The translations under genes were made by a program, and so were the position numbers. A stretch of DNA of 64,000 bases from Lysobacter antibioticus (lineage in GTDB: Bacteria > Pseudomonadota > Gammaproteobacteria > Xanthomonadales > Xanthomonadaceae), in assembly GCF_001442535.1 (NCBI RefSeq), contig NZ_CP013141.1:3745951-3809950 (forward strand). The letters are read 5' to 3'. Under the pieces are notes generated by a model, which was not told the DNA's origin, did not search any database, and saw only the letters and a list, made by a program, of their open reading frames with translations. How positions within the stretch are numbered: the first letter of the stretch is position 1; every line of letters begins with the position of its first letter. This document shows positions 1 through 9,819 of this stretch, piece after piece.

Positions 1-917
1 CCGACACCGCCCTCAAGGTGTCCCGGCTCGCGGCCGAGTTCGGCTACCCGCTGACCTGCATCGGGGTGCCGAAGACGGTCGACAACGACCTGGCCGTGAC
101 CGACTGCTGCCCCGGCTTCGGCTCGGCCGCCAAGTACACCGCGGTGTCGGTGCGCGAGGCCGCCCTCGACGTGGCGGCGATGGCCGAGACCTCGACCAAG
201 GTCTTCGTCTACGAGGCCATGGGCCGCCACGCCGGCTGGCTGGCCGCAGCCGCCGGCCTGGCCGGCCAGGGCGCGGACGAGGCTCCGCATCTGATCCTGT
301 TTCCGGAACGCCCCTTCGATGAGGCCGATTTCTTCGCCAAGGTCCGGGCCACGGTCGAACGCGTCGGCTATTGCGTGGTGGTCGCCAGCGAAGGCATCCA
401 GACCGCCGACGGCCGCTTCGTCGCCGATGCCGGCGGCGGCCACGACTCCTTCGGCCACACCCAGCTCGGCGGCGTCGCCTCGCACCTGGCCGGGCGGGTC
501 AAGGACGCTCTGGGCTACAAGGTGCACTGGGCCTTGCCCGACTATCTGCAGCGCTCGGCCCGCCACCTGGCCTCCAAGACCGACGTCGAGCAGGCCCGCG
601 CGGTCGGCAAGGCCGCGGTCGAGTTCGCGTTGAAGGGCCAGAACTCGGTGATGCCGGTGATCGTGCGCACCTCGGACGCGCCGTATCGCTGGAAGATCGA
701 GGCCGCGCCGCTGAGCAAGGTCGCCAACCACGAGAAGAAGATGCCGGCCGGGTTCCTGCGCAAGGACGGCTACGGCATCACCGCCAAGGCCCGCGCCTAT
801 CTGGAGCCGCTGATCCGCGGCGAAGCCCCGCCGCCGTACGGCCGCGACGGCCTGCCCAAGTACGTAGCGTTGAAGAACATCGCGGTGAAACCCAAGTTGC
901 CAGCCTTCGAGGGCTGA
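1..917 (+). CDS. pfp: Pyrophosphate--fructose 6-phosphate 1-phosphotransferase, 5'-truncated by window edge
   Basis: The enzyme phosphorylates fructose 6-phosphate with PPi instead of ATP, reversibly, in cytoplasmic glycolysis. Codons begin at base 3 and about 305 residues are visible. The N-terminal 100 or so residues, including most of the GGD nucleotide/PPi site, lie off the window; the first visible residues (DTALKVSRLAAEFGYP) are the stretch that normally follows that site. PKTVDNDL near base 72 is the PPi-type signature; ATP enzymes have a Gly where the Lys is. MGRHAGWLAA follows near base 220 and is the conserved substrate loop. A GTG at base 18 is internal to the conserved core, so it is not the start. 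The gene lies 5.4 kb upstream of a membrane pyrophosphatase, which fits a PPi-based energy economy. Family assignment is secure; the true start is not visible. Confidence 0.93.
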   Translation, partial: DTALKVSRLAAEFGYPLTCIGVPKTVDNDLAVTDCCPGFGSAAKYTAVSVREAALDVAAMAETSTKVFVYEAMGRHAGWLAAAAGLAGQGADEAPHLILFPERPFDEADFFAKVRATVERVGYCVVVASEGIQTADGRFVADAGGGHDSFGHTQLGGVASHLAGRVKDALGYKVHWALPDYLQRSARHLASKTDVEQARAVGKAAVEFALKGQNSVMPVIVRTSDAPYRWKIEAAPLSKVANHEKKMPAGFLRKDGYGITAKARAYLEPLIRGEAPPPYGRDGLPKYVALKNIAVKPKLPAFEG

Positions 918-1038
918 GCGAACTGCGACGGCCGGCCGCTAACGCCATCGCAAAACCGGCCTGAGCGCGCCGCCCACAGCGGGCGGCGCTATCCTCGGGC
1001 AGCGGCGATGGTCGCCGCCCCAAGGACCGCGTTCGATC

Positions 1039-2121
1039 ATGGACAGTTGGACGAACACCTCCACGAAGGCCGCCAAAAGAGCAGGCAAGAGAGCCGGCAA
1101 GAAAGCCGCACTGTCGGCCAGCCTCGCCGCCCTCGTGCTGGCGGCGGCACCGGCCTGTGCCGGCGAGGGTTATCTGTTGCATCGCTACGGCGACAAACCC
1201 ACGCGCGGCCTGATCTACGCCGACAGCAGTTGGATCGAGACCGCTCTGTCGCCGGAAGAGGAAAGCCGGATCCTGTTCGCCGACGGCCCCGACGCGGCGA
1301 TGAGCGCGCGCGAAGCGGCGCCGCGTTCGATCCGGGTGTTCGAGGTCATGGAGCACCAGTCTGCGCCGGACAAGATCGTCCACCACCTGCAGTTCGACTG
1401 TGCGCGCGGACAAGCGCGCAGCACCGCGGTCGAGGTGTATCGGCGCAACGACACCCAGGAAAGCCGGGCGCCGAGCGAGTGGGCGCCCACGCCCGCCGGC
1501 TGGATGACCCAGGCGCAGCGCTTCGCCTGTGAGCCGGCCTCGCGCAACCCCGAGCACGGCATGACCCCGCTCGACGGCGCGGCGAACCAACTGACCGTGG
1601 TCGACCTGTCCTGGCAGCGCTTCTGGACCGACGGCAAGCGGCCGCGCTACACCACCTCCCGCTCCAAGACCCGGATCGCCGCGCGCCAGCAGGAAGTCGA
1701 AAGCACGCTCGCGCGCCTGTCCGGCGCGATGGACCAGGTCCACACCGAATTGCGCGACCAGCAGGACGACGCCCGCGCGCAGGCCGAAGCCTCGGCGCGC
1801 AACGCCCGCGCGAGCGAACGTCGCCAGCGCACGCCGAACCCGGCATTGGAAAGCTGGATCGACGCACCTGTGCAACTGTTGGTCGGCACCTGGGGCGACC
1901 CGCTCTCGTACCGCGAGGAAGACAGCAGCCGCTGGCTGCACTACGTCTTCGGCGCCACCGGACCGATGCGCGAGGCGGCTCCATCGGCACCGGCCGCGGA
2001 CACCGGCCGCTGCACGATCAGGTTCATGGTCCGCAACGGCAGCATCTACGACTACACCGCCAGCGGCGCGGGTGCATCGTGCAAGAACGCCGCGATCCCG
2101 GTGCGCTCCGTCTCGATATGA
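1039..2121 (+). CDS. Hypothetical secreted protein with central coiled coil
   Basis: A protein of 360 residues that I do not recognise. The first 22 residues are rich in Lys, Arg and Ala (KRAGKRAGKKAAL), then a hydrophobic stretch ends in APACA at residue 41, so an unusually long n-region signal peptide is likely and the product is exported. Residues about 210-265 are Ala/Gln/Arg/Glu-rich with no proline and look like a coiled coil or long helix. The C-terminal 90 residues contain a W-G-D-P motif (GTWGDPLSYREE) and paired cysteines. There is no clear ribosome site, but the Met at 1039 is the one that gives the signal peptide. It stands 121 bases after pfp and ends 97 bases before an AraC gene. 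Function unknown. Confidence 0.75.
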   Translation: MDSWTNTSTKAAKRAGKRAGKKAALSASLAALVLAAAPACAGEGYLLHRYGDKPTRGLIYADSSWIETALSPEEESRILFADGPDAAMSAREAAPRSIRVFEVMEHQSAPDKIVHHLQFDCARGQARSTAVEVYRRNDTQESRAPSEWAPTPAGWMTQAQRFACEPASRNPEHGMTPLDGAANQLTVVDLSWQRFWTDGKRPRYTTSRSKTRIAARQQEVESTLARLSGAMDQVHTELRDQQDDARAQAEASARNARASERRQRTPNPALESWIDAPVQLLVGTWGDPLSYREEDSSRWLHYVFGATGPMREAAPSAPAADTGRCTIRFMVRNGSIYDYTASGAGASCKNAAIPVRSVSI

Positions 2122-2218
2122 ATGCGCGCCGGCCCCAGGCATCGAGCACCGCTATCGGATACGAGCGCATGATCGTGCATTGCCGCCGCCACGACCTGTC
2201 GCCCTTCTCCCGCACGCC

Positions 2219-3049
2219 ATGACCGCCGAACGCCCCATGCAGGCTTCGCTGCATCCCTGGATCGAACGCATCTGGGTGCAGGCGCGTCCGGCCGGGCCGG
2301 AGCGCGCCCTGCGCGAGCATTCCTTGCCGAACGGCTCGATGCACCTGGTCGTGCGCCTGGACGGACCGCCGCTGCGCTTGTACGCCGGTGCCGACGATCG
2401 CATCGGCCGTCGCCACGCCGCCGCGACCGTCGCCGGCATCCGCGCCACGTATTGCATCAAGGACACCTCGGCGCCGGCCGCGTCGGTGGGCGCCGTGCTG
2501 CGCCCCGGCGCGTCACTGGCCTTGTTCGGCGTGTCCGCGGCCGAGCTCGCCGGCCAACACGTATCGCTGGGCGATCTGTGCGGCAATGCCGCCGAGCTGC
2601 TGTACGAGCGTCTTGCCGTAACCGACGATCCGCGCCGTCGTCGCCAGGTGTTCGAGCGCTTCCTGCACGAGCGTTTGCGCCCGTTGCGCGGCCTCGACCC
2701 ACAGATCGCGCAGGCGGCGACCCGGCTCGAGCGGGCATCCGGCACGGACGACACCATCGCCGCGATCGCCGAAGCCGGCGGCCGCAGCCATCGTCACTTC
2801 ATCGCTGGCTTCCGCGATGCGGTGGGCCTGGCGCCCAAGCGCTATGCGCGCGTGCAGCGTTTCCGCCGCCTGCTCGCGGCCTTGTCGGCGACGCCGCGGC
2901 CGGCGTGGGCGCAGCTCGCGCTCGAGCACGGTTATTTCGACCAGTCGCACCTGATCGGCGAGTTCCGCGAATTCGCCGGGGTCAGCCCGCGCGAGTATCT
3001 GGCCGCGCCGCTCGCCGCGCCGCATCATCTGCCGATCGGACCGGGCTAG
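2219..3049 (+). CDS. AraC-family transcriptional regulator
   Basis: A 276-residue regulator. The N-terminal half (residues about 8-140) resembles the DUF6597-type sensor domain of small AraC proteins (PNGSMHLVVRL). The C-terminal 90 residues hold two helix-turn-helix units of the AraC type: an AGGRSHRHFIAGFRDAVGLAPKRYARV segment, shortened here to its key pattern, and a second HTH ending GVSPREYLA. The frame is open upstream to 2072, but that would overlap the preceding gene by 50 bases with Arg/Pro-rich sequence, so the Met at 2219 is chosen. The next gene, 98 bases on and on the same strand, is a VOC-fold protein; this AraC/VOC pairing is common and suggests local control. Effector unknown. 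Confidence 0.8.
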   Translation: MTAERPMQASLHPWIERIWVQARPAGPERALREHSLPNGSMHLVVRLDGPPLRLYAGADDRIGRRHAAATVAGIRATYCIKDTSAPAASVGAVLRPGASLALFGVSAAELAGQHVSLGDLCGNAAELLYERLAVTDDPRRRRQVFERFLHERLRPLRGLDPQIAQAATRLERASGTDDTIAAIAEAGGRSHRHFIAGFRDAVGLAPKRYARVQRFRRLLAALSATPRPAWAQLALEHGYFDQSHLIGEFREFAGVSPREYLAAPLAAPHHLPIGPG

Positions 3050-3147
3050 CCAGGCGCGAGCGCCGTGCGCGGCGCCGGTCAATTTTCTCCAATCCTCGCG
3101 AGCGGCCCGCAGCCATGCTGGCGCCGTCATCCACCCCGGAGCCCGCC

Positions 3148-3588
3148 ATGGCCGTCCACGAATTGTTTTCCTATCTGTGCGTCGGCGACGCCCAGGCCGC
3201 GATCGCGTTCTACTGCAAGGTCTTCGACGCCACCGAGAAATTCCGCCTGGTCGAACCCGGCGGCCGCATCGGCCACGTCGAACTCGACCTGGGCGGCACC
3301 ACCTTGATGCTGTGCGAGGAATTCCCCGAGGTCGAGATCCGCCGTCCGGAGCCGGAACGCGGCCACAGCCACACCCTGCACCTGCACGTCGACGATGCCG
3401 ACGACGTGGTCGCACGCGCGGTCGCCGCCGGCGCACGCCTGACAATGGCGCCGCGCGATCACTTCTACGGCGAACGCTCGGGCACGGTCATCGACCCGTT
3501 CGGCCATCGCTGGAACATCGGCCACAGCATCGAGCAGATCGAGCCGGAAGAAATGCAGCGCCGCTACGCGCAGGCCCCGGGCTGCTGA
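3148..3588 (+). CDS. VOC-family (glyoxalase/bleomycin-resistance-like, PhnB type) protein
   Basis: A 146-residue cytoplasmic protein with the paired beta-alpha-beta-beta-beta modules of the VOC superfamily. The N-terminal module reads SYLCVGDAQAAIAFYCKVFDA, given here by its ends SYLCVGD and FYCKVFDA, which is the usual start of PhnB/YdcJ-type members. The second module has HLHVDDADDVVARAVAAGA and ends in the conserved DPFGHRWNIG near residue 122, typical of this family. The His and Glu residues expected to bind a divalent metal are partly present. A second possible start lies 33 bases upstream (Met at 3115), but MAVHELFSYL aligns with the family start. Substrate cannot be told from sequence. 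It probably belongs with the upstream AraC regulator. Confidence 0.83.
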   Translation: MAVHELFSYLCVGDAQAAIAFYCKVFDATEKFRLVEPGGRIGHVELDLGGTTLMLCEEFPEVEIRRPEPERGHSHTLHLHVDDADDVVARAVAAGARLTMAPRDHFYGERSGTVIDPFGHRWNIGHSIEQIEPEEMQRRYAQAPGC

Positions 3589-3888
3589 GGCTGGGAACGC
3601 TGTCCACCGGTGCGCCCGTACGCGGACGCATCGGCAGCACGCAGTGCACGAACGCCCCCTCGATCACCGACGCGCAGGCGATGTCCAACCCGCCTGCACG
3701 GCCGCGAGTTCAGTTTTCGCGGGCGCCGCAAGCTGTGCGCTGCGTCAGGAATAGGCACACAGCACATTAACCATACGGCGAAACCCGTTGAATCGCCTGG
3801 GCGATTACGGCACTCTGCCATCGCGCGCGTTCATGCACTTAATGGCGGACGCACGGACGCTGAGTTTCGACATATCAAGGAGGCCTTC
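3589..3888. other. Non-coding gap upstream of secreted protein gene
   Basis: This 300-base stretch holds no gene that I can support. Its 3' end carries a strong ribosome binding site, AAGGAGG at 3877-3883, for the next gene. No clear promoter hexamers or terminator were found. Confidence 0.5.
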
Positions 3889-4692
3889 ATGAAAGGCAAG
3901 CTGTTACCGCTGCTCATTCTCTTGCTGCCCTCGGCTTCGGCCCTGGCCGGCAAGTGCGAAGACAATTTCACCAAGTCCGGCAACCCGCTCAAGGGCACCG
4001 AGTACTCGACTTCGGTGACCGTGCCAGGCCTCAGCGTCGCCAGCGCGGTCGCCCAGATGAACAACATCGCCGTGTCCGACGGCATGAACGTGATCGACGC
4101 GAACAGCCAGACCGGCTCGCTGCTGCTCGAGGTGTCGCCGAACGTCGCCCATCGCGGCCTGCAGGTCTACGTGACCGCGGTGCCGGACGGCACCGTGACG
4201 ATGTTGATGAAGACGCGCCGCGGCGCGCTCGCCAACGCCGACTCGATCAAGACCTCGATGTGCAAGATGCTGTACCAGCTCAAGCCCGGCAAGGCACCGC
4301 CGAAGACCGCCGGCGGCGCCAAGCCGATCTCGATCTCGGCGATCAAGCTGGCCGACGAAGTCTCCAAGACCGTCGAAGACAACGTCGCGATGATCGACGT
4401 GCGCAACAAGGGCAAGACGTATCGCGTGAGCGGCTACTTCCTGGGTTCGGAATCCGGCAGCGGCGGCCTGAGCGTGTTCTACGACATGAAGCCCTCGTTG
4501 CTGCCCGGCTTCATTCCGAGCAGCCGCGACGCCATCGTCTTCACCCGCGTAATGTGCCACATGGCCTCGGACCAGCGCGGTTATTCGATGACCCTGCGCA
4601 AGGGCGACAAACTCGACCTGGTCGGCACCTTCGACTCCTACCAGGCCGACACTCGTCTCATCCACATCGGCAACTGCCGGGTCGCCAAGTAA
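3889..4692 (+). CDS. Hypothetical secreted/periplasmic protein
   Basis: A 267-residue protein of unknown function. It begins with a textbook signal peptide (MKGKLLPLLILLLPSASALA, cleavage after residue 20). The start is fixed by AAGGAGG five bases upstream of the ATG. The mature part has two blocks: residues about 21-140 contain repeated short beta-like segments (EYSTSVTVPGLSVASAV), and residues about 145-267 contain a G/S-rich turn (LGSESGSGG). There are few cysteines. The gene stands alone between a 300-base gap and a strong bidirectional-looking terminator. Codon use matches the neighbours. I could not assign a family. Confidence 0.78.
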   Translation: MKGKLLPLLILLLPSASALAGKCEDNFTKSGNPLKGTEYSTSVTVPGLSVASAVAQMNNIAVSDGMNVIDANSQTGSLLLEVSPNVAHRGLQVYVTAVPDGTVTMLMKTRRGALANADSIKTSMCKMLYQLKPGKAPPKTAGGAKPISISAIKLADEVSKTVEDNVAMIDVRNKGKTYRVSGYFLGSESGSGGLSVFYDMKPSLLPGFIPSSRDAIVFTRVMCHMASDQRGYSMTLRKGDKLDLVGTFDSYQADTRLIHIGNCRVAK

Positions 4693-4735
4693 GCGCAGCG
4701 GCTTCGCAACGAAGCCACTGCACTCGGGCAGGATG

Positions 4736-4766
4736 AAAGAAAGGGCCGCATTGCGGCCCTTTCTTT
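4736..4766. terminator. Intrinsic terminator, likely bidirectional
   Basis: A perfect 15-base inverted repeat (AAAGAAAGGGCCGCA and its complement) centred on T4751, with A-rich and T-rich outer arms. It lies 44 bases after the plus-strand secreted-protein gene and 57 bases after the convergent minus-strand gene, so it can serve both. Confidence 0.88.
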
Positions 4767-4823
4767 ATGCGACGCTTTTTGACGATGCTCAGCTCGCGAT
4801 GAGGCGGTCGCCCCGGCGCGTAT

Positions 4824-5348
4824 TCAGCCGCCGCAGGCCTGGCCTTCGACTTTCATTTCAGCCGCGAACATCGGAATCGCGGCGAGCTTGTTGGCCGCGG
4901 CCTTTTCCTTTTCGTCCTGCAGGTACAGGCGCGACTTGCCCTGCGCATCCAGGGTCGGCGGCACCGCGGCCGCGGCCGGCTTGCGCCAGATCCGCACCAC
5001 CGCCTGTTGCTGCGGGCAGGCGGCGCTGGGCACGCGGATCAGATCGTTGAACTTCCAGCCGCCGGCTTCGGAAGGCTGCGCCTTGGCGGCGTCGACGAAA
5101 CGCGCACGCGGCTGGCAGTTCGGGCTGGTGCGCACGACCGCGAATTTGTAGGGATCCGCGGCCTGGCCGGTGAATATCCCCTCGACCCGCGCGCAGGCTT
5201 CGGGAATCTGGCGCAGGGTGTGCAGGCGGGCGACCGCCTGGGCCGGAATCGGCCCGCGCTTGATCTCGGGCACCGGATCGGCGGCGGTGGCGAGCGCAGG
5301 CAGGCCCGCGCACAGAATCGAAACGAATAAAACGGGAACGAATCGCAT
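4824..5348 (-). CDS. Hypothetical secreted protein
   Basis: A 174-residue exported protein that I do not recognise. The signal peptide is MRFVPVLFVSILCAGLPALA followed by TAADP, with cleavage near residue 23. The mature part holds four cysteines (EACARV, PNCQPR, AACPQQ, QACGG), compatible with two disulfides. The frame stays open 55 codons further upstream, but that part is Arg/Pro-rich and lacks any membrane signal, so the Met at 5348 is taken as start. It is convergent with the previous gene across a strong hairpin. Function unknown. Confidence 0.75.
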   Translation of the reverse strand: MRFVPVLFVSILCAGLPALATAADPVPEIKRGPIPAQAVARLHTLRQIPEACARVEGIFTGQAADPYKFAVVRTSPNCQPRARFVDAAKAQPSEAGGWKFNDLIRVPSAACPQQQAVVRIWRKPAAAAVPPTLDAQGKSRLYLQDEKEKAAANKLAAIPMFAAEMKVEGQACGG

Positions 5349-5537
5349 CGTCGGCTCCGCTCTCACAAGGCCGGCGCAGACTGGCACGCATTGGCTGAAC
5401 CCTCGCCGGCCGGGCCTGCAAGGCCCGCTCCGCCCGGCCCAGATGGCGAACGCAGGGCGATCGGGCGAACGCGTCGGCCGCCCGGATAAGGCGGCCGACG
5501 CGCGGGTCGACACGACCCGGGGTTCAACCGGCCGGGT

Positions 5538-5729
5538 TTATTCCAGCGGGATGGGGCACTGCTTCTGCACGCAGCACGACCAGCAATAGGCCTGGGTGTT
5601 ACCGGCCAGCTTGCAGTCGTAGATGCACTGCGCCATTTCCGGCGTGATGCTGGACCCACCGGCCGCGGCGGTCAGCCCCAGCCCCATACCGAACACGAAC
5701 ACACAACATGCGATCAGCTTCTTGCTCAT
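5538..5729 (-). CDS. Small Cys-rich secreted protein
   Basis: A 63-residue protein. Residues 1-23 (MSKKLIACCVFVFGMGLGLT and AAA) form a signal peptide. The mature part of about 40 residues has six cysteines in the order C-x3-C-x9-C-x2-C-C-x4-C, ending in PIPLE. The second of two in-frame ATGs is chosen because AGGAG lies six bases upstream of it (complement of 5736-5740), whereas the first ATG at 5735 would touch the AGGAG. The pattern suggests a disulfide-stabilised extracellular or periplasmic miniprotein, or a small metal site. I know no family for it. It stands 189 bases upstream of the secreted protein at 4824-5348 on the same strand, so the two may be co-transcribed. Confidence 0.72.
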   Translation of the reverse strand: MSKKLIACCVFVFGMGLGLTAAAGGSSITPEMAQCIYDCKLAGNTQAYCWSCCVQKQCPIPLE

Positions 5730-6335
5730 GGACATCTCCTGACTTGAGGTTCGATGGAAAACCCTTTCCTGTACTCAAGCGCACACCGGCATCGACGCCG
5801 CAACGACGCATCCGCCCGTGGCTCCCCCTGCGGGCCATGCCCGCAGTGCGCATCGGCAAACCGTGGCGATTCCCTGGCCGACACGATGCGCGCCATCGAT
5901 CTAAGCGGCGCAGCGCAGGCAGTGTCAAACCGATGGCCTGTCGGCGCTGTGCGAGCGTCCGCACGCCCATGCATGCCGCTGCGCCGGTCGATCCGCAGCG
6001 CGCGTATTCAGCTGCTGCGTCACAGCGCACGCGTGCACGGGTCAAGGCGATAACGGGTCGATCCCGGGAACGAACCGGACCCGATCCGTGACTGCAGTCG
6101 CAGCCCCGCCGACGGCCGCCGGCCGCTTGCGCCAGCTCTCGGCGGCGAGGTTTCACCGGCCCAGTGCGTGTGCGATAGTCGCGACACCGCCGTGTTCGCA
6201 GCACGGCGTCGCTGCAATGCAACACGCATCAGCGCAAGAAGCGATTCCGCGGCACACCGGCCAACAGCTTTCCGCGGCACAACACGATCGACCCGTTGTC
6301 CTGTGATGTCCACTTCTACACTTGGGGAGGGGTTC
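5730..6335. other. 606-base gap without a supported gene
   Basis: This divergent region separates the small Cys-rich gene from hppA. Open frames here are Arg/Ala-rich shadows without ribosome sites or domains. It must hold promoters for both flanking genes, but I could not name hexamers with confidence. The only clear signal is GGGGAGG at 6324-6330, the hppA ribosome site. No tRNA or hairpin terminator was seen. Confidence 0.5.
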
Positions 6336-8795
<2,460 letters not shown>

Positions 8796-8819
8796 CCCGG
8801 AGCGTAGCCATCGGGTCAG

Positions 8820-8853
8820 CGAAAACGGTGGCCTCGGCCGCCGTTTTCGTTTT
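8820..8853 (+). terminator. Intrinsic terminator of hppA
   Basis: CGAAAACGG pairs with CCGTTTTCG (8820-8828 with 8841-8849), extended by one G-U and three more pairs around a CTCG loop, followed by GTTTTCC. It starts 25 bases after the hppA stop. Confidence 0.85.
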
Positions 8854-9023
8854 CCGCGGCGATGGCGCGCTCATCCTGCCGGAGCGGCGCCCCACGCGGA
8901 GCTCCTTCGGTCACGAGCCGCGACCGCGCCTGTGCCACTGCGTCGATGCTTACGCAATCGTTGCGATTCGCGGCCGCAGTTGCAGCAGTTTCTACAGGTG
9001 CTTCGGGAACAGACGTCCAGAGC

Positions 9024-9677
9024 TCAGGCTTCGAACGCTCCGCGCGCGACATCGAACCAGGGCGTGCACAGCATCTGTTGCCGCTCCGACACCGCGAAGC
9101 ACGCGCGCCAGATTTCCAGCGCACCGACGCGCTCGGGCGTATCGAAATCGGTGTCGGCGAACGCGGCCACGCCCAGGCACCAGCGCAAACGCCTGGGCGC
9201 TTGCAGGCCGGGCACGGCGAACGCGAACCGGCCGCTGGACTCGGCGCCGGGCGCGAGCTTGAGCGCCAACGACCGCACCGGCGCGGTCGGCGCTGGATCG
9301 GCCAGCGGCAGGGCGAGGTGGCTGAGGGTGACATCGCCGGCTTGGTCGCGCCACGCCGGCGGAACAATCGCGCCGACCTTCTGCCGGCCGCTGGCCACCG
9401 CGTGGCGATCGCCGCGGTCGAACACCGCCAACGCCGCGGTCCCGACGTTGCGCAGTTTGTAATCCACGCGCAGCGCCTGCTGGTCCGGATCGTAGGCGAA
9501 TCGGACATCCAACGCGGCGCCTTGGCCGTGCACGTGGGTGTTCGCGCCGCTCGACGGCGCGGGAACGGAGGCTGACATGGTCCGGGCGGGCTCGGCGGCG
9601 AAGGAAGGCGTTGCGAACGCGGCCAGTGCGACCAGCAGCGCGGCGGGTAAACGGCGGTGGACGTGATGGGATGTCAT
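9024..9677 (-). CDS. Hypothetical secreted protein
   Basis: A 217-residue exported protein of unknown function. A signal peptide covers residues 1-28 (RLPAALLVALAAFATPSFA). The mature part has a low-complexity Ala/Pro/Ser/Thr stretch (residues 29-46), then a region of predicted beta strands with LDVRFAYDPDQQALRVDYKL, given by its core FAYDPDQQALRVDYKL, and ends with three cysteines in the last 55 residues. The strand pattern resembles small intracellular-proteinase-inhibitor/BsuPI-like beta sandwiches, but the match is too weak to name. It is convergent with hppA, with the hppA terminator between, and lies 142 bases downstream of the RTX protein gene on the same strand. Confidence 0.7.
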   Translation of the reverse strand: MTSHHVHRRLPAALLVALAAFATPSFAAEPARTMSASVPAPSSGANTHVHGQGAALDVRFAYDPDQQALRVDYKLRNVGTAALAVFDRGDRHAVASGRQKVGAIVPPAWRDQAGDVTLSHLALPLADPAPTAPVRSLALKLAPGAESSGRFAFAVPGLQAPRRLRWCLGVAAFADTDFDTPERVGALEIWRACFAVSERQQMLCTPWFDVARGAFEA

Positions 9678-9819
9678 GTCGCGACTCTAGCGATGAGCGC
9701 GTTGCTGAAGGTGACGGGGCCGATCATCGCGCAGTCCAAGGCCGATGCGGCCCTTTCCAGGCGGCACCGGAGCGCGCGTACCCGAGTCGCCGCAAAGGCG
9801 AACGCGGCGCCGGCGAGGT

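Noticed and set aside
5754..6091. Short plus-strand frames in the gap before hppA
   Set aside because: Arg/Pro-rich, no ribosome site and no domain; treated as non-coding.
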